Source: Desulforhopalus sp. IMCC35007
Lineage (GTDB): Bacteria; Desulfobacterota; Desulfobulbia; Desulfobulbales; Desulfocapsaceae
Assembly (NCBI RefSeq): GCF_005116575.1
Contig: NZ_SWCN01000001.1
Location: 369,535 to 433,534, forward strand
Reading direction: 5' to 3'
Length of the DNA stretch: 64,000 bases
Shown here: positions 43,960-53,933 of the stretch, piece by piece
Numbering within the stretch: position 1 is the stretch's first letter
Layout of the letters: every line of letters begins with the position of its first letter
Position numbers and translations under genes: made by a program
The notes under the pieces: generated by a model
What the model was told of the DNA's origin: nothing
The model's database searches: none
The model's input: the letters and a program-made list of their open reading frames with translations, nothing else

Positions 43960-46017
43960 ATGAAGAAATTAAACCAGATAAATAGAGTTTTAGCCCTTGC
44001 AGTTTGTCTTATGTGTTTAGTCTGTGCAGATGGGAAACCTGTTTTTGCTTTGGAGCTGCAAGGTTGGATTGGTCAGCATTCCAGGCTGGTATGGGTACAG
44101 GATCAGGGGGACGGTTCGGACACTTTTGGCCAGGGTAAAAACCTGGCTCTCTATGGTTATGACTCACTGGATGGAAAAGGCGAACGACAGCTCGTTAAAG
44201 GTGTGGGCAACTTCTTCAAACCTCTTTTTACTCCAGATGGAACGCAGGTTATCTATAGCGACCGGCGGGCACGTGAGATGTATCTTCTGGATTGGGAGTC
44301 AGGTAAAGTTGAAAAGCTTGGTTCAGGTGTTGCCGTGGCGGTGTGGGAGGGAGCTGAGACCGGCTTCTTTTTAAAAAGCAAACCTCTGTGGGTTTATTAT
44401 TTTTCAGGAAGACAACCGGAAAACAAATATGGCACAGCGCAACCGCTATACCGGTTTCCACTTGGGAGTCCAAAGAAAAAAGAGCTGGTCTGGGATAAAA
44501 CAAATATGGCCTGGTCCAATGTGCAACTCTCACGAGACGGAGAGATCCTGGGAGGGCTTTTTCCCTGGCCCCATGGAGGTATCTTGCAGACGGATTCAAA
44601 GGCCTTTACCCGTCTTGGCAGAGGCTGCTGGACCTCTCTGAGTCCTGATAATTCCAAGCTGTTATGGATTTTTGACGGGCTGCACCGGAATGTACAGATC
44701 CATGATATAAGAAGTTCAGAAAGCTGGAAGGTAAATATCAATAGCGCCCCTGGCATTGGAGGCTTTGAAGTATACCATCCAAGGTGGTCCAATCATCCCA
44801 GGTATTTTGTCATGACCGGACCCTACGAAAAAGGTGACGGGGGCAACCGCATTGGTGGTGGTGGAGATAAGGTTGAGGTTTATGTCGGTCGATTGGATGA
44901 AAATGCTCGTGCTGTGGAAGACTGGTTGAAAATAACCAGGAACAGTCGTGCTGATTTCTACCCTGATCTGTGGGTGGAAGGAGGTGGAGCGGCATCATTA
45001 AAGGATGCATTGCCCAGGGTTTCTGAGGTAACCCCACTTTTAAAGTGGCCTGAAGATGATAAGAGCCTGATATATGTGTGGGAAGATATGATGGCTGCCA
45101 ATCAGCTGCCGGCAAACAGTCCCATTGGGTTTTATCAGTGTAATCTCAATTTGCGAGGCCGAGCACTGTTTACCCGTGATCTTGGCTTCAATGCGACCGG
45201 AGGTTGGGGGGAGACAGGGGACGCTGGTGAGAAAATTGGTCAAGCTTTGCTGACATCAAAACAGGCGGGCGTTGAGCTCTTAATCACCCCTGAAAAAGCT
45301 CAGGATGCGAGGTTTTTCTCTCTACAGAGTAAAGAGAAAAAAGGCCTTTCTTTCATTCAAGAGAATGGCACACTGATCGTCGAAAATAGTCCGGCTAATG
45401 GGGAGATACAGCGGCTGGAATGGCCAGCGATTTTTATTGCCGGCAAACCAGTACATCTTGCGTTGGGTCTTAAGGCCGGGCAGGCGGAACTGTTTAAAAA
45501 TGGTAAGAGCCTTGGAACCAAGGCCTTTACTTTTGATTTTGTAAATAATCCAATCGGTGTCATGACCTTAGGCGATGCGGCAGGGGTTTGGGCCGGTGTT
45601 CTCTCTCAAGTTGCCGTCTACGACCAGCCTTTGGCCGCCGAGCAGGTACAAAAGCATAGCCAATACTCTTTTGCCAAAGAGAGCAGTAAGCAACCTGTTG
45701 AAACTCTGGTGCTCGATGCCGAACTGTTGGAAACAACCGATATCCCATCACCAGATGCTATTGGTGCGTACAGCAGGGCTCTGGTGGTAAACAGCTATGC
45801 GGTCAAAAAGGTTATTGCAGGAACCTATAGTGAGGAGAAGGTGGTGCTTGCCGAGTGGGCTGTTCTGGACCGTCAAATCGTTAAAAATTACCAAGATAGC
45901 GGTGGAATTGAACGTCTTGTCCTTGAAAAATTTGATGATCACCCTGAGTTGGAAGGTGAACGGCAGATGATGGATATCTTTGAACCTGATCTTACCATGT
46001 ACTACCGAGTAAAGTAG
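43960..46017 (+). CDS. Secreted beta-propeller/LamG-like protein
   Basis: 685 residues. A signal peptide (about 1-31, ending VFA) precedes WD40/TolB-like blades (about 40-350: LFTPDGTQVIYSD, TSLSPDNSKLLWIFD, HPRWSNHPRYFVMTG). A jelly-roll LamG/concanavalin-like domain (about 395-570, with HLALGLKAGQAELFKNGKSLG and QVAVYDQPL) and a C-terminal beta domain follow. It is likely periplasmic or outer-membrane-associated and carbohydrate-binding. It sits 32 bp after the GT-C-like gene and upstream of the acetylation genes, so a role in the same polysaccharide is probable. Confidence 0.7.
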   Translation: MKKLNQINRVLALAVCLMCLVCADGKPVFALELQGWIGQHSRLVWVQDQGDGSDTFGQGKNLALYGYDSLDGKGERQLVKGVGNFFKPLFTPDGTQVIYSDRRAREMYLLDWESGKVEKLGSGVAVAVWEGAETGFFLKSKPLWVYYFSGRQPENKYGTAQPLYRFPLGSPKKKELVWDKTNMAWSNVQLSRDGEILGGLFPWPHGGILQTDSKAFTRLGRGCWTSLSPDNSKLLWIFDGLHRNVQIHDIRSSESWKVNINSAPGIGGFEVYHPRWSNHPRYFVMTGPYEKGDGGNRIGGGGDKVEVYVGRLDENARAVEDWLKITRNSRADFYPDLWVEGGGAASLKDALPRVSEVTPLLKWPEDDKSLIYVWEDMMAANQLPANSPIGFYQCNLNLRGRALFTRDLGFNATGGWGETGDAGEKIGQALLTSKQAGVELLITPEKAQDARFFSLQSKEKKGLSFIQENGTLIVENSPANGEIQRLEWPAIFIAGKPVHLALGLKAGQAELFKNGKSLGTKAFTFDFVNNPIGVMTLGDAAGVWAGVLSQVAVYDQPLAAEQVQKHSQYSFAKESSKQPVETLVLDAELLETTDIPSPDAIGAYSRALVVNSYAVKKVIAGTYSEEKVVLAEWAVLDRQIVKNYQDSGGIERLVLEKFDDHPELEGERQMMDIFEPDLTMYYRVK

Positions 46018-46168
46018 TACCTTTCAGAATATTATGAAGTTTCCCTTTGTTTCCTGGTTTATACCTGAAAATATTCTGTCCCAAGTGAGTTCTGCTGGCT
46101 TATTTCCCGATTACTGGGATGAGCGGGTATTGATACATAACATGGTCTTCCCATAACGTTTCGTTACT

Positions 46169-47584
46169 ATGGTTTTTTCTTCTCATATATTTCTTTTTTA
46201 CTTCCTGCCTGCAAGTTTGCTGCTCTATTACAGTATGCCAAAGAGGGCGAAGAATGTACTTTTGACGTGCGTAAGTTATATTTTTTACGGTTGGTCAAAT
46301 CCGCTTTTCACAGTTCTGATGTTTGGTTCGACGTTAGTGGATTATGTATGTGGCCTGGTTATTGGTACTGCTTCCGATGACAAGGCAAGTCGTCGCAAAA
46401 TTGCTCTGTTTGTATCAATCGTCTCAAACTTGTCACTGCTGGGGTTTTTCAAATATACAGGCTTTGTTCTTGAGAGTTATAACCAGCTCTTTGTCCTTCT
46501 GGGAGTGGATGGGGCAGAGCCTGTACATGTCTTGAAGTTCCTTCTCCCGCTTGGCATAAGTTTTTATACATTCCAGTCCATGAGCTACACCATTGATGTG
46601 TATCGCCGCGATGGTAAGCATATTCGGAGTTTTCTTGATTTTGCTTGCTTTGTTTCAATGTTCCCCCAACTTGTTGCAGGACCAATTATCCGGTTTCAGG
46701 AAGTTGCTGAACAACTGGCTTCACGGGTCCATTCCCTGGAAAAGTTTTCCAGGGGAGTGGCTTTTTTTTCCATGGGTATGGCTAAAAAAGTACTTCTTGC
46801 AAACTCCTGCGGTAAGATTGCCGATATGGCCTTTGCCTCGGGGCATCTTTCTGTTGTGGACAGCTGGTACGGAATTGTCGCCTATAGTTTTCAGATTTAT
46901 TTCGATTTCAGTGGCTACTCGGATATGGCTATAGGACTCGGCCTGATGTTTGGCTTTGTGTTTGCCAAAAATTTTGATTCTCCGTATATCTCGGCATCCA
47001 TCACCGAGTTTTGGCGCAGGTGGCATATTTCGCTTTCCACCTGGTTGCGGGAGTATCTCTATATCCCCTTAGGCGGGAATCGAAATGGTGCGACAAGGAC
47101 TGCGATAAATCTTGCCATCGTTATGCTTCTTGGTGGCTTGTGGCATGGAGCTTCCTGGAATTTTGTCATCTGGGGCGGGATTCATGGACTGCTTCTTGGT
47201 TCTGAGAGGATGCTCGGGAAAAAACCATTTTATCATGCTTTGCCCAAAATATTGAGAATTGCAACAACCTTTATTCTGGTCCTCATAGCCTGGGTGTTTT
47301 TCAGAGCGGAAACCTTTAGCCTGGCTCTTAGCTATCTGGGATCAATGTTTGGTCTTATTGCCGTCCCTGAATCATCGAGAATACTTGGTGGTCTTCTTTA
47401 CACTCCCTACCACCTGCTGGCGATGGGGATTGCTGCCGTGGTGGTCTGGAGAATGCCGCAGACCTGGGATTACACCAAACGGCTTACAGCAGTTAAGGTA
47501 GCGAGCATAGTGCTTCTCTTTATTGTTTCTGTCGCTGTGTTGAGTATGCAGTCGTATAATCCATTTATATACTTTAACTTTTGA
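46169..47584 (+). CDS. MBOAT O-acyltransferase (AlgI-type)
   Basis: 471 residues with about eleven transmembrane helices. MBOAT features are clear: VFSSHIFLFYFLPASLLLYY, LPLGISFYTFQSMSYTIDVYR, QLVAGPIIRF, FWRRWHISLSTWLREYLYIPLGGNR, and the catalytic H326 in LWHGASWNF with H339 downstream. AlgI-like proteins move acetyl groups from acetyl-CoA across the inner membrane to periplasmic AlgJ/AlgX partners. Two such partners follow immediately. Confidence 0.93.
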   Translation: MVFSSHIFLFYFLPASLLLYYSMPKRAKNVLLTCVSYIFYGWSNPLFTVLMFGSTLVDYVCGLVIGTASDDKASRRKIALFVSIVSNLSLLGFFKYTGFVLESYNQLFVLLGVDGAEPVHVLKFLLPLGISFYTFQSMSYTIDVYRRDGKHIRSFLDFACFVSMFPQLVAGPIIRFQEVAEQLASRVHSLEKFSRGVAFFSMGMAKKVLLANSCGKIADMAFASGHLSVVDSWYGIVAYSFQIYFDFSGYSDMAIGLGLMFGFVFAKNFDSPYISASITEFWRRWHISLSTWLREYLYIPLGGNRNGATRTAINLAIVMLLGGLWHGASWNFVIWGGIHGLLLGSERMLGKKPFYHALPKILRIATTFILVLIAWVFFRAETFSLALSYLGSMFGLIAVPESSRILGGLLYTPYHLLAMGIAAVVVWRMPQTWDYTKRLTAVKVASIVLLFIVSVAVLSMQSYNPFIYFNF

Positions 47585-47595
47585 TAGCATATCGC

Positions 47596-49248
47596 ATGGG
47601 AAAAATTAAACTCAGCAGAGAAGCTCGTGCCTATCAGGAAATTGGCTTCACCTTGATCTCAAGGCGGCTTTCGCAGATCTTGTCCTTCTTTTTTATCCTG
47701 ACAATTTTTCTGGTCCCCCTCGTTCAGTATGTTGTGGGCAAGCATGAGGGGAAGGCGCTCCATATTTTACTGGAAAATACAGAAAATCAGAAAAATTCTT
47801 CACTTTTTGAGCAGATAAAGGGAAAAAACACACAGTTTCTCCAGATGCTTGATACTCTTGAGCTTGAGGTGGAAGAAGAAAGTTTTTTACGATCCTTTTT
47901 CTTACCTCCGCTGCAATCGTTTTTTTTGACAGTACTTGGTCAGGGAAATGAGAAGGTTGTCGCAGGTAAAGAGGGTTGGTTATTTTATCGTCCGGACATC
48001 GACAGTCTGACAGGGCCAGCCTTTCTCGATAAGACCCAGCAACAAATGCGCTATGAGGGCCATGAGCTGTGGGAAAAACCGGTCCAGCCGGATCCTGTAG
48101 CGGCAATTGTAGACTTTAACAGACAACTGCGTGAAAGAGGTATTCAGTTGATTCTGGTGCCGGCTCCTGTAAAACCGTCCATTCACCCGGAAAAAATCTC
48201 AGGTTATCATTTTACTGCACCACCTGCAAACCGCGACTGGGATGCTTTTTTACGAGAATTGCAAGACAACGATATTGCTGTATTCAACAGCCGTCCTCTT
48301 CTGTATAGCTACGCGAAAAAAGATGGTGCGGCTTTTCTTGCAACGGATACCCACTGGCTCCCCGGTGCGTTGGATATGGTAGCCAGGTCTCTTGCAGCAA
48401 AAATTCAGAAAGACTTTCCAGACATTGAATCTTCTACAGCCTACTCTTTGCAGCAACAGTCGGTAACTGCGGAAGGTGATGTGGCGAAAATGCTCACCTT
48501 GCCTGTTACATACTCTAAAATGGAGCAAACTGTTGATATTGAACAGGTGGTCAACAGCGACAACGAATTATGGCAGCCTCAAACCGATGCGGAGATTCTT
48601 CTTCTGGGAGACTCTTTTACCAACATCTATTCGACCATAGGTCTGGGCTGGGGGCGTAGTGCGGGGTTTGCTGAACATCTCAGCTATCATTTGCAACAGC
48701 CTCTGGATTTACTTTCCAGAAATGACAGTGGCGCATATGTTACCCGGGAAATGCTTGGTGCCGAACTGGCACGAGGTCGAGACCGTCTTGCCGGCAAGAA
48801 GCTTGTTATCTGGGAGTTCGCGGAGCGGGAGCTGAGTCATGGCGACTGGAAAATAATTGATCTTACCCTTGGCTCTCCTGTCGATAATGGTTTTTTTACC
48901 GCCGAGGTGGGCGAAAAGGTTCAGGTCTCCGGAGTTGTCGCCGCGGTGTCGAGATCTCCTCGTCCCGGCTCTGTACCTTATCGTGATAATATAGTAACCT
49001 TGCATCTTGTTGACCTGACTGGTGATAAAGATGGCTTGGAAGGTGCACAGGCTTTGGTGTATGCTTTTGGTATGCAGGATAACAACTTGACTGAGATAGC
49101 AAATATTCGTCCGGGAGATCGTGTTTCAATAACTCTCTCCTCCTGGGATGAGGTCGAAAATGAATATGGAAGCTACCGACGCAGTCCGTTGGATGATGAA
49201 ATGATGGAACTGGAACTGCCAAACTGGGGAACTATCAAAAATGATTAA
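47596..49248 (+). CDS. AlgX/AlgJ-like SGNH O-acetyltransferase
   Basis: 550 residues from ATG 47596 (a TTG at 47581 is in frame but not needed). One N-terminal membrane helix (about 30-50) anchors a periplasmic SGNH-like domain. Catalytic residues appear as D251 and H253 in ATDTHWLP and S340 in LLLGDSFTN. The last 130 residues form a beta-rich extension not seen in the next protein. With AlgI it should O-acetylate a secreted polysaccharide. It begins 12 bp after the MBOAT gene and overlaps the next by eight bases. Confidence 0.87.
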   Translation: MGKIKLSREARAYQEIGFTLISRRLSQILSFFFILTIFLVPLVQYVVGKHEGKALHILLENTENQKNSSLFEQIKGKNTQFLQMLDTLELEVEEESFLRSFFLPPLQSFFLTVLGQGNEKVVAGKEGWLFYRPDIDSLTGPAFLDKTQQQMRYEGHELWEKPVQPDPVAAIVDFNRQLRERGIQLILVPAPVKPSIHPEKISGYHFTAPPANRDWDAFLRELQDNDIAVFNSRPLLYSYAKKDGAAFLATDTHWLPGALDMVARSLAAKIQKDFPDIESSTAYSLQQQSVTAEGDVAKMLTLPVTYSKMEQTVDIEQVVNSDNELWQPQTDAEILLLGDSFTNIYSTIGLGWGRSAGFAEHLSYHLQQPLDLLSRNDSGAYVTREMLGAELARGRDRLAGKKLVIWEFAERELSHGDWKIIDLTLGSPVDNGFFTAEVGEKVQVSGVVAAVSRSPRPGSVPYRDNIVTLHLVDLTGDKDGLEGAQALVYAFGMQDNNLTEIANIRPGDRVSITLSSWDEVENEYGSYRRSPLDDEMMELELPNWGTIKND

Positions 49249-50269
49249 AAAAGCCACGATATCAACATTGTTAATTGTTTTATTTGGAGCAGGATTACTC
49301 GCAGCAAATCCGATGCTGAGAGCGATCTGCAGCGAACTTGTCGCAGCAAATGAAGGTAAAAGTGCTGTTGCCGGTGCCGATGGCTGGATGTTTCTGAGCG
49401 AGGAACTTGTCCATGTCAGTCTGGGGCGCTTCTGGGGAGATGATGCTGCCAAAGTGTCACGAACCAAAAAGAAAGAATATGCAGACCCGCTGGCTGAAAT
49501 TGTTACATACAATAAGGCCTTGGAGGACAAGGGTATCACCTTGTATCTCATGCCTGTCCCGCCAAAGGCGCTGGTCTATCCGGATAAACTAAAAGCAGGA
49601 GTGATACCGGGTGGTGTTGAAGAGGAGCGGGCACTCTATACAGAGTTTTACCGATTACTTGGTGAAAATGGGGTGAAGACCATAGATCTTCTTCCTCTTC
49701 TTGTTAAGAAGAGCGAGACAGAAGATGTGTACTGTAAAACCGACACCCATTTTTCCGGAAAAGGGCTTGCTCTTTTTGCATCCGAGGCGGCAAAGGTTAT
49801 CAAAGCTCAGCCGTGGTATGCTGCTGTACCAAAAGAGACTTACTCCACAAAAGAACAGATAGTTACGATCAAGGGAGATCTCAGTCAAATGCTTAAGGTT
49901 GAGGCTCCAGAAGAAGTGTCATTGTCGCTTGTGAGCGTAAAAGAATCAGGGGAACAGGTTTTAAGTGATGAGAAGAGTCCTGTCATTTTGATGGGGGACA
50001 GCCACACCCTTGTGTTTAGTGCAGGTGGTGATTTGCATGCCAAAGGAGCAGGACTTTTTGATCACCTCTCTGCAGAGTTGGGATTTCCTCTTGATTTACT
50101 TGGCGTTCGTGGCTCCGGCGTTACTCCCGCAAGGATTAATCTGTTCCAGCGGTCGAAAAAAGATCCTGGGTATCTTGCAGGGAAAAAGGTGCTTATCTGG
50201 TGTTTTACTGCAAGGGAATTCACTGGTACGGGAGGATGGCGTTCGATTCCTGTTGCAGGCAAAAAGTAA
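49241..50269 (+). CDS. Second AlgJ-like SGNH O-acetyltransferase
   Basis: 342 residues. An N-terminal signal/anchor (about 6-24) precedes an SGNH-like periplasmic domain with D168 and H170 in KTDTHFSG and S254 in ILMGDSHTLV. It is homologous to the preceding protein but lacks its C-terminal extension. Paired acetylase subunits may act on different positions or in series, as AlgJ and AlgX do for alginate. It ends the operon, with a terminator 31 bp on. Confidence 0.87.
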   Translation: MIKKATISTLLIVLFGAGLLAANPMLRAICSELVAANEGKSAVAGADGWMFLSEELVHVSLGRFWGDDAAKVSRTKKKEYADPLAEIVTYNKALEDKGITLYLMPVPPKALVYPDKLKAGVIPGGVEEERALYTEFYRLLGENGVKTIDLLPLLVKKSETEDVYCKTDTHFSGKGLALFASEAAKVIKAQPWYAAVPKETYSTKEQIVTIKGDLSQMLKVEAPEEVSLSLVSVKESGEQVLSDEKSPVILMGDSHTLVFSAGGDLHAKGAGLFDHLSAELGFPLDLLGVRGSGVTPARINLFQRSKKDPGYLAGKKVLIWCFTAREFTGTGGWRSIPVAGKK

Positions 50270-50299
50270 TTCAGATCGGTTGATGATGTACTATACAAT

Positions 50300-50326
50300 G
50301 CCCCACTTGGTGGGGTGTTGTTTTTG
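50300..50326 (+). terminator. Terminator of the polysaccharide-acetylation operon
   Basis: CCCCAC (50301-50306) and GTGGGG (50310-50315) form a tight stem, followed by TGTTGTTTTT. Confidence 0.7.
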
Positions 50327-50535
50327 CGCATTGCCAATCAAGCAAAAGGTTTGTGGGTTTCATATGCTACCGCAGTCCATAAGAGTCGAAAAAAGATTTG
50401 CTCCTTATCTTATATTCTAACCCCGATAAACGGGATAAGTACCTTTAAGAAATTCATTCATAAAAAGCAATGAATTTAATATTACTGAAATACTGATTGT
50501 TGCAATAGCAGCTGAGCAGCCAACAAAAGCAAGAA

Positions 50536-50570
50536 ACGAAAAGCCGTTCTACAGAACTGTAGAACGGCTT
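50536..50570 (-). terminator. Terminator of the first PEP-CTERM gene
   Basis: AAGCCGTTCTACAG and its exact reverse complement (50541-50570) form a 14-bp stem with a two-base gap. On the minus strand it runs into TTTCGTTTC, 43 bp after the stop at 50613. Confidence 0.8.
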
Positions 50571-50612
50571 AAGGTAAGATTCTTCCGGGAATCCGGTCTG
50601 AACAGTTTGAAC

Positions 50613-51257
50613 CTATTTTCTCTTACGGGTAAATCCAGCAAGCCCAGCAAGGCCTATTCCAAATAAGAGAATGGTGGTGGGTTCTGGAACAGGCGCAATA
50701 TCATCTGATAAAACGGACATGCGTAACGGTGTTGTTTGGCTATCGTTGTAGAGATCAAAGTTCCATGAATCAAGACCTCCAACTACGTCCAGATGCCAAT
50801 TTGAGTTGAATCCAGTATTAAAAGAAGAATCGGTATACATTTGTTGATTTGTGTCTTCCTTATCGTAGAAATACCCCCATATATCTGTATCAAAATCTTG
50901 AAAAAAATTATCACTTAAGTCATCGTCAAGAATTGAGGCAGTAGTAACCTGACGTACCCCCTCATCTTCTCTAAAATGAACCCAAGTCATTGCACTACGT
51001 TCATCACCCTGCTGGAATATCTTGAAGGTTTCTCCGTCTTCAATGAGGCCGTTTTCATTAATATCAAAAAACATACCAAATGAAGCCTCGTGTTTTCCTG
51101 ACAGGTTATCTTCTAAAATCATATTAAAAGAACTGGAGAACCCTCCTCCAACTCCATCGGTTCCGGTCCAGTACATTGGGGTGGCAGAGACATTCCCGGC
51201 AAATAAGGTGATCCCTGCAAGAGCACCTACTGCAGCAGTTAGCAATTGCTTCTTCAT
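50613..51257 (-). CDS. PEP-CTERM sorting-domain protein
   Basis: 214 residues. Signal peptide MKKQLLTAAVGALAGITLFAGNVSA is followed by a beta-rich extracellular body and a C-terminal sorting signal: VPEPTTILLFGIGLAGLAG with a FTRKRK tail. Such proteins are cut by an exosortase (XrtA-type) and attached to or exported with extracellular polysaccharide. No exosortase gene lies in this window. AGGAG precedes the ATG and a sigma-54 promoter lies 50 bp upstream, pointing to control by PrsR. Confidence 0.93.
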   Translation of the reverse strand: MKKQLLTAAVGALAGITLFAGNVSATPMYWTGTDGVGGGFSSSFNMILEDNLSGKHEASFGMFFDINENGLIEDGETFKIFQQGDERSAMTWVHFREDEGVRQVTTASILDDDLSDNFFQDFDTDIWGYFYDKEDTNQQMYTDSSFNTGFNSNWHLDVVGGLDSWNFDLYNDSQTTPLRMSVLSDDIAPVPEPTTILLFGIGLAGLAGFTRKRK

Positions 51258-51308
51258 TTATTTCTCCTATAACAGTTTATATATTGTACGCGTTACTGGT
51301 TTTGAATA

Positions 51309-51324
51309 AGCAAGACTTGTACCA
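51309..51324 (-). promoter_or_regulatory. Sigma-54 promoter of the first PEP-CTERM gene
   Basis: On the minus strand TGGTACAAGTCTTGCT fits TGGCACG-N4-TTGCW with GG and GC at exact spacing, about 50 bp from the ATG. Confidence 0.7.
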
Positions 51325-52467
51325 TACGGATAAAAAGCGTCGTGTTCTTAGTGGTCTTCTACGGTCCCAGGATATAAGAACGGCCGTATAGCGTTATCTT
51401 TTCGATGTTTTATTTGTGCAAGTGCTGCCTGTCACTACTATGAAAAATTCTTTTCAGGTGATCATTAGAGGGTATTTAAGTTAGGGAAACTAAATATTTA
51501 CTGTTCCAATAAGAACAGTTCTCTGGAAAAAACGTTCGTATTTGTGGAAATGGGTTGAGATGTGAAATGCAGATTTCGCATTTTCGGAAACGGTTCGAGA
51601 AGTAAGATTCAAACATTATCACCAAAACCAAACCTCGAAAAAGGCGATTATTTTCAAATCAAATAAAAAATCGGCCATAGTTGAGGAAATATAAGGGACA
51701 TTTCTCTACTGTAAGTTTCAAAAGATTACTGTAGTTATATCAATAAAATCGGGAAATTATTAATATTGAGAAGTCACTACCGTCAATTACGTAAATGGGT
51801 TGTCGAGGCCTTCAAACTCATTTTTGATGTTCAGAATATAGCGTTAGAAAAGGAAATGATTTTATTTTGAGCCCCATTAATAAGGTTTCCTTTTTTCCGG
51901 ATTCTGGTTCGGTGTAAGTCAGGTAGAATTATTTGAACACATTATTGTGAGCTAAGTAATAACTGCTAAGGAACCATCTTATAAAGGAATACTCAGACAT
52001 CGATGATGTTAGAGTGTCCTGGTATGATAGGAAAAGATTCTATTTTGTGGTTTTAAACATTTCTGCCTAAACTTTATGTGTGACTTGCAGTTTCTCTCAG
52101 TCCGGCTCACAAAATCCTAAAGCACTTTTTTGGCCAACCCTGGAAACATAGAATTTTTCGGTTGCTGACTTTCTGATATTGCCGATAGAAAAACTCTACC
52201 TGCTGAAGAAGACGGCAACCACAGGCAAATCTAATGGTATAAAAGAATCACTTGTTTTTGATCTTAGGGCCATCTGTTTCTTATCGTACCTTTACTTGGT
52301 GGCATGTAATTTCTAATCTATTTTATCTTGCATGCTTTCTTAGATTCGCCTGACATATAAAAACCTTTATGGTATCGTTTGTAATTGATCAAAATCATCT
52401 GGTGGGATTTAATTGTATTGTTGTTTAGATGTCAGTCGCTATTTATTGCTCAATTGGAAATATTTAT
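51325..52467. other. Long AT-rich intergenic stretch without gene
   Basis: More than 1.1 kb between the divergent PEP-CTERM and prsR genes. It should carry the enhancer of the sigma-54 promoter at 51309 and the prsR promoter. I find no credible reading frame, repeat or terminator in it. Confidence 0.5.
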
Positions 52468-53832
52468 ATGAAGAAAAAACTTCTCATCATTGAAGACGAA
52501 AAGTCGGTGGCCAAACAACTCCGCTGGGGTCTGGATAAAGAGTACGATATCACTATTGCAGGCGATGCACAGCAGGCACGACCATATCTTTCTTCTGGTG
52601 CATTTCCTGTCGTTACCCTCGATCTTGGTCTGCCTCCTTCTCCTGATACTCCAGAGCAGGGATTTGCTCTCTTAAAAGAAATCTCCGGTATGGGGCATCA
52701 CATACAGGTGATTGTTATTACCGGCAATGCGGAAGAAGAGAATGCGATCAAGGCAATCGGCAATGGTGCTGCTGATTTTTACGCTAAACCTATCGATCTG
52801 AAAATTCTCAAGATAATTCTCGAGAGAACCTACAGAATTTATGAGCTGGAAGAAGCCAATCGCATGTTGTTGTCCCAAAGCAGTAATACCGGGTCGCTCT
52901 GTGGTATGATCGGCGTTTCTCCACCAATGGTTGCAATGTTTGAACGCCTTAAAAGGGCGAGTCAAACGGACTATCCTGTGCTTATTACAGGCAGTACAGG
53001 TACGGGTAAAGAGATGGCGGCAAAAGCGCTTCATACTCTTAGTACGAGAGCAGCCAAGCCCCTTATCATTATTAACTGCGGCGCAATTCCCGAAAATCTT
53101 ATAGAGAGTGAATTGTTTGGACATGAGAAGGGTGCTTTCACCGGGGCACTCAATCGCCAGATTGGGAAGTTTGAACAGGCAGAAGGTGGAACGATTTTTC
53201 TCGATGAGATAGGAGAATTGCCTCTGCAGTTACAGGTTAAGCTGCTCAGAGTTATCCAGGAATCAACAATCGACAGGCTTGGTGGAAATAAAACAATCAC
53301 CGTGGATGTGCGCATTGTTGCAGCGACGAATGTTGATCTGGAACAGGCAGCAAAGGACAAAATATTTCGTGAGGATCTGCTCTACCGCCTTAACGTGGTT
53401 CCCTTGAGGGTCCCTGATCTTAAAGAAAGACCGGAAGATGTACTCATACTGGCCCACTCTTTTCTCCAGGAAGAGGCCCGTAATCTGAGTAGAGGTCAAG
53501 TCTCTTTTTCACCGGAATCCTTGAGTGCCATGTCTGGTTACCATTGGCCAGGAAATGTACGTGAACTGCAGAATCGAATTCGCCGGGCTCTTGGGACAAC
53601 AGGTGACAATCTGCTTCAACCAATTGACCTTGAACTGGAAGTTGCATCCCATGCCCTGCAAGAAGAAAAACTACTCACTCTCAAAGAAGCGCGTGAGATT
53701 GCCGAAAAAAAGGCTGTCCAGCAAGCTTTAGGAGTAAGCGGCAATAATATCAGTCAGGCCGCCAAACTTCTTGAGATCAGCCGGCCTACTCTCCATGATT
53801 TACTCAAAAAATTTGGAATGGGTAATTACTGA
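52468..53832 (+). CDS. prsR: PrsR, PEP-CTERM-system sigma-54 response regulator
   Basis: 454 residues from ATG 52468 (MKKKLLIIEDEKSVAKQLRWGL); an in-frame ATG at 52429 adds a poor tail. The receiver domain has D52 in VVTLDLGLPPSPDTPEQG, a segment typical of PrsR. The AAA+ domain has GSTGTGKE, GAFTGA and FLDEIGEL; the C-terminal Fis-type helix-turn-helix ends LLEISRPTLHDLLKKFG. With PrsK and RpoN it is known to control PEP-CTERM protein genes in EPS-forming bacteria. Both PEP-CTERM genes here have matching promoters. Confidence 0.92.
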   Translation: MKKKLLIIEDEKSVAKQLRWGLDKEYDITIAGDAQQARPYLSSGAFPVVTLDLGLPPSPDTPEQGFALLKEISGMGHHIQVIVITGNAEEENAIKAIGNGAADFYAKPIDLKILKIILERTYRIYELEEANRMLLSQSSNTGSLCGMIGVSPPMVAMFERLKRASQTDYPVLITGSTGTGKEMAAKALHTLSTRAAKPLIIINCGAIPENLIESELFGHEKGAFTGALNRQIGKFEQAEGGTIFLDEIGELPLQLQVKLLRVIQESTIDRLGGNKTITVDVRIVAATNVDLEQAAKDKIFREDLLYRLNVVPLRVPDLKERPEDVLILAHSFLQEEARNLSRGQVSFSPESLSAMSGYHWPGNVRELQNRIRRALGTTGDNLLQPIDLELEVASHALQEEKLLTLKEAREIAEKKAVQQALGVSGNNISQAAKLLEISRPTLHDLLKKFGMGNY

Positions 53833-53933
53833 TTCAATGTGGTTTTATACATTTTGAATAGCTTTTGCTGTCAAAAAAACCGACAGTTGTTCAGGTGAGC
53901 CAAAACTTCTGCTTGTGAGATATTACGATCACT

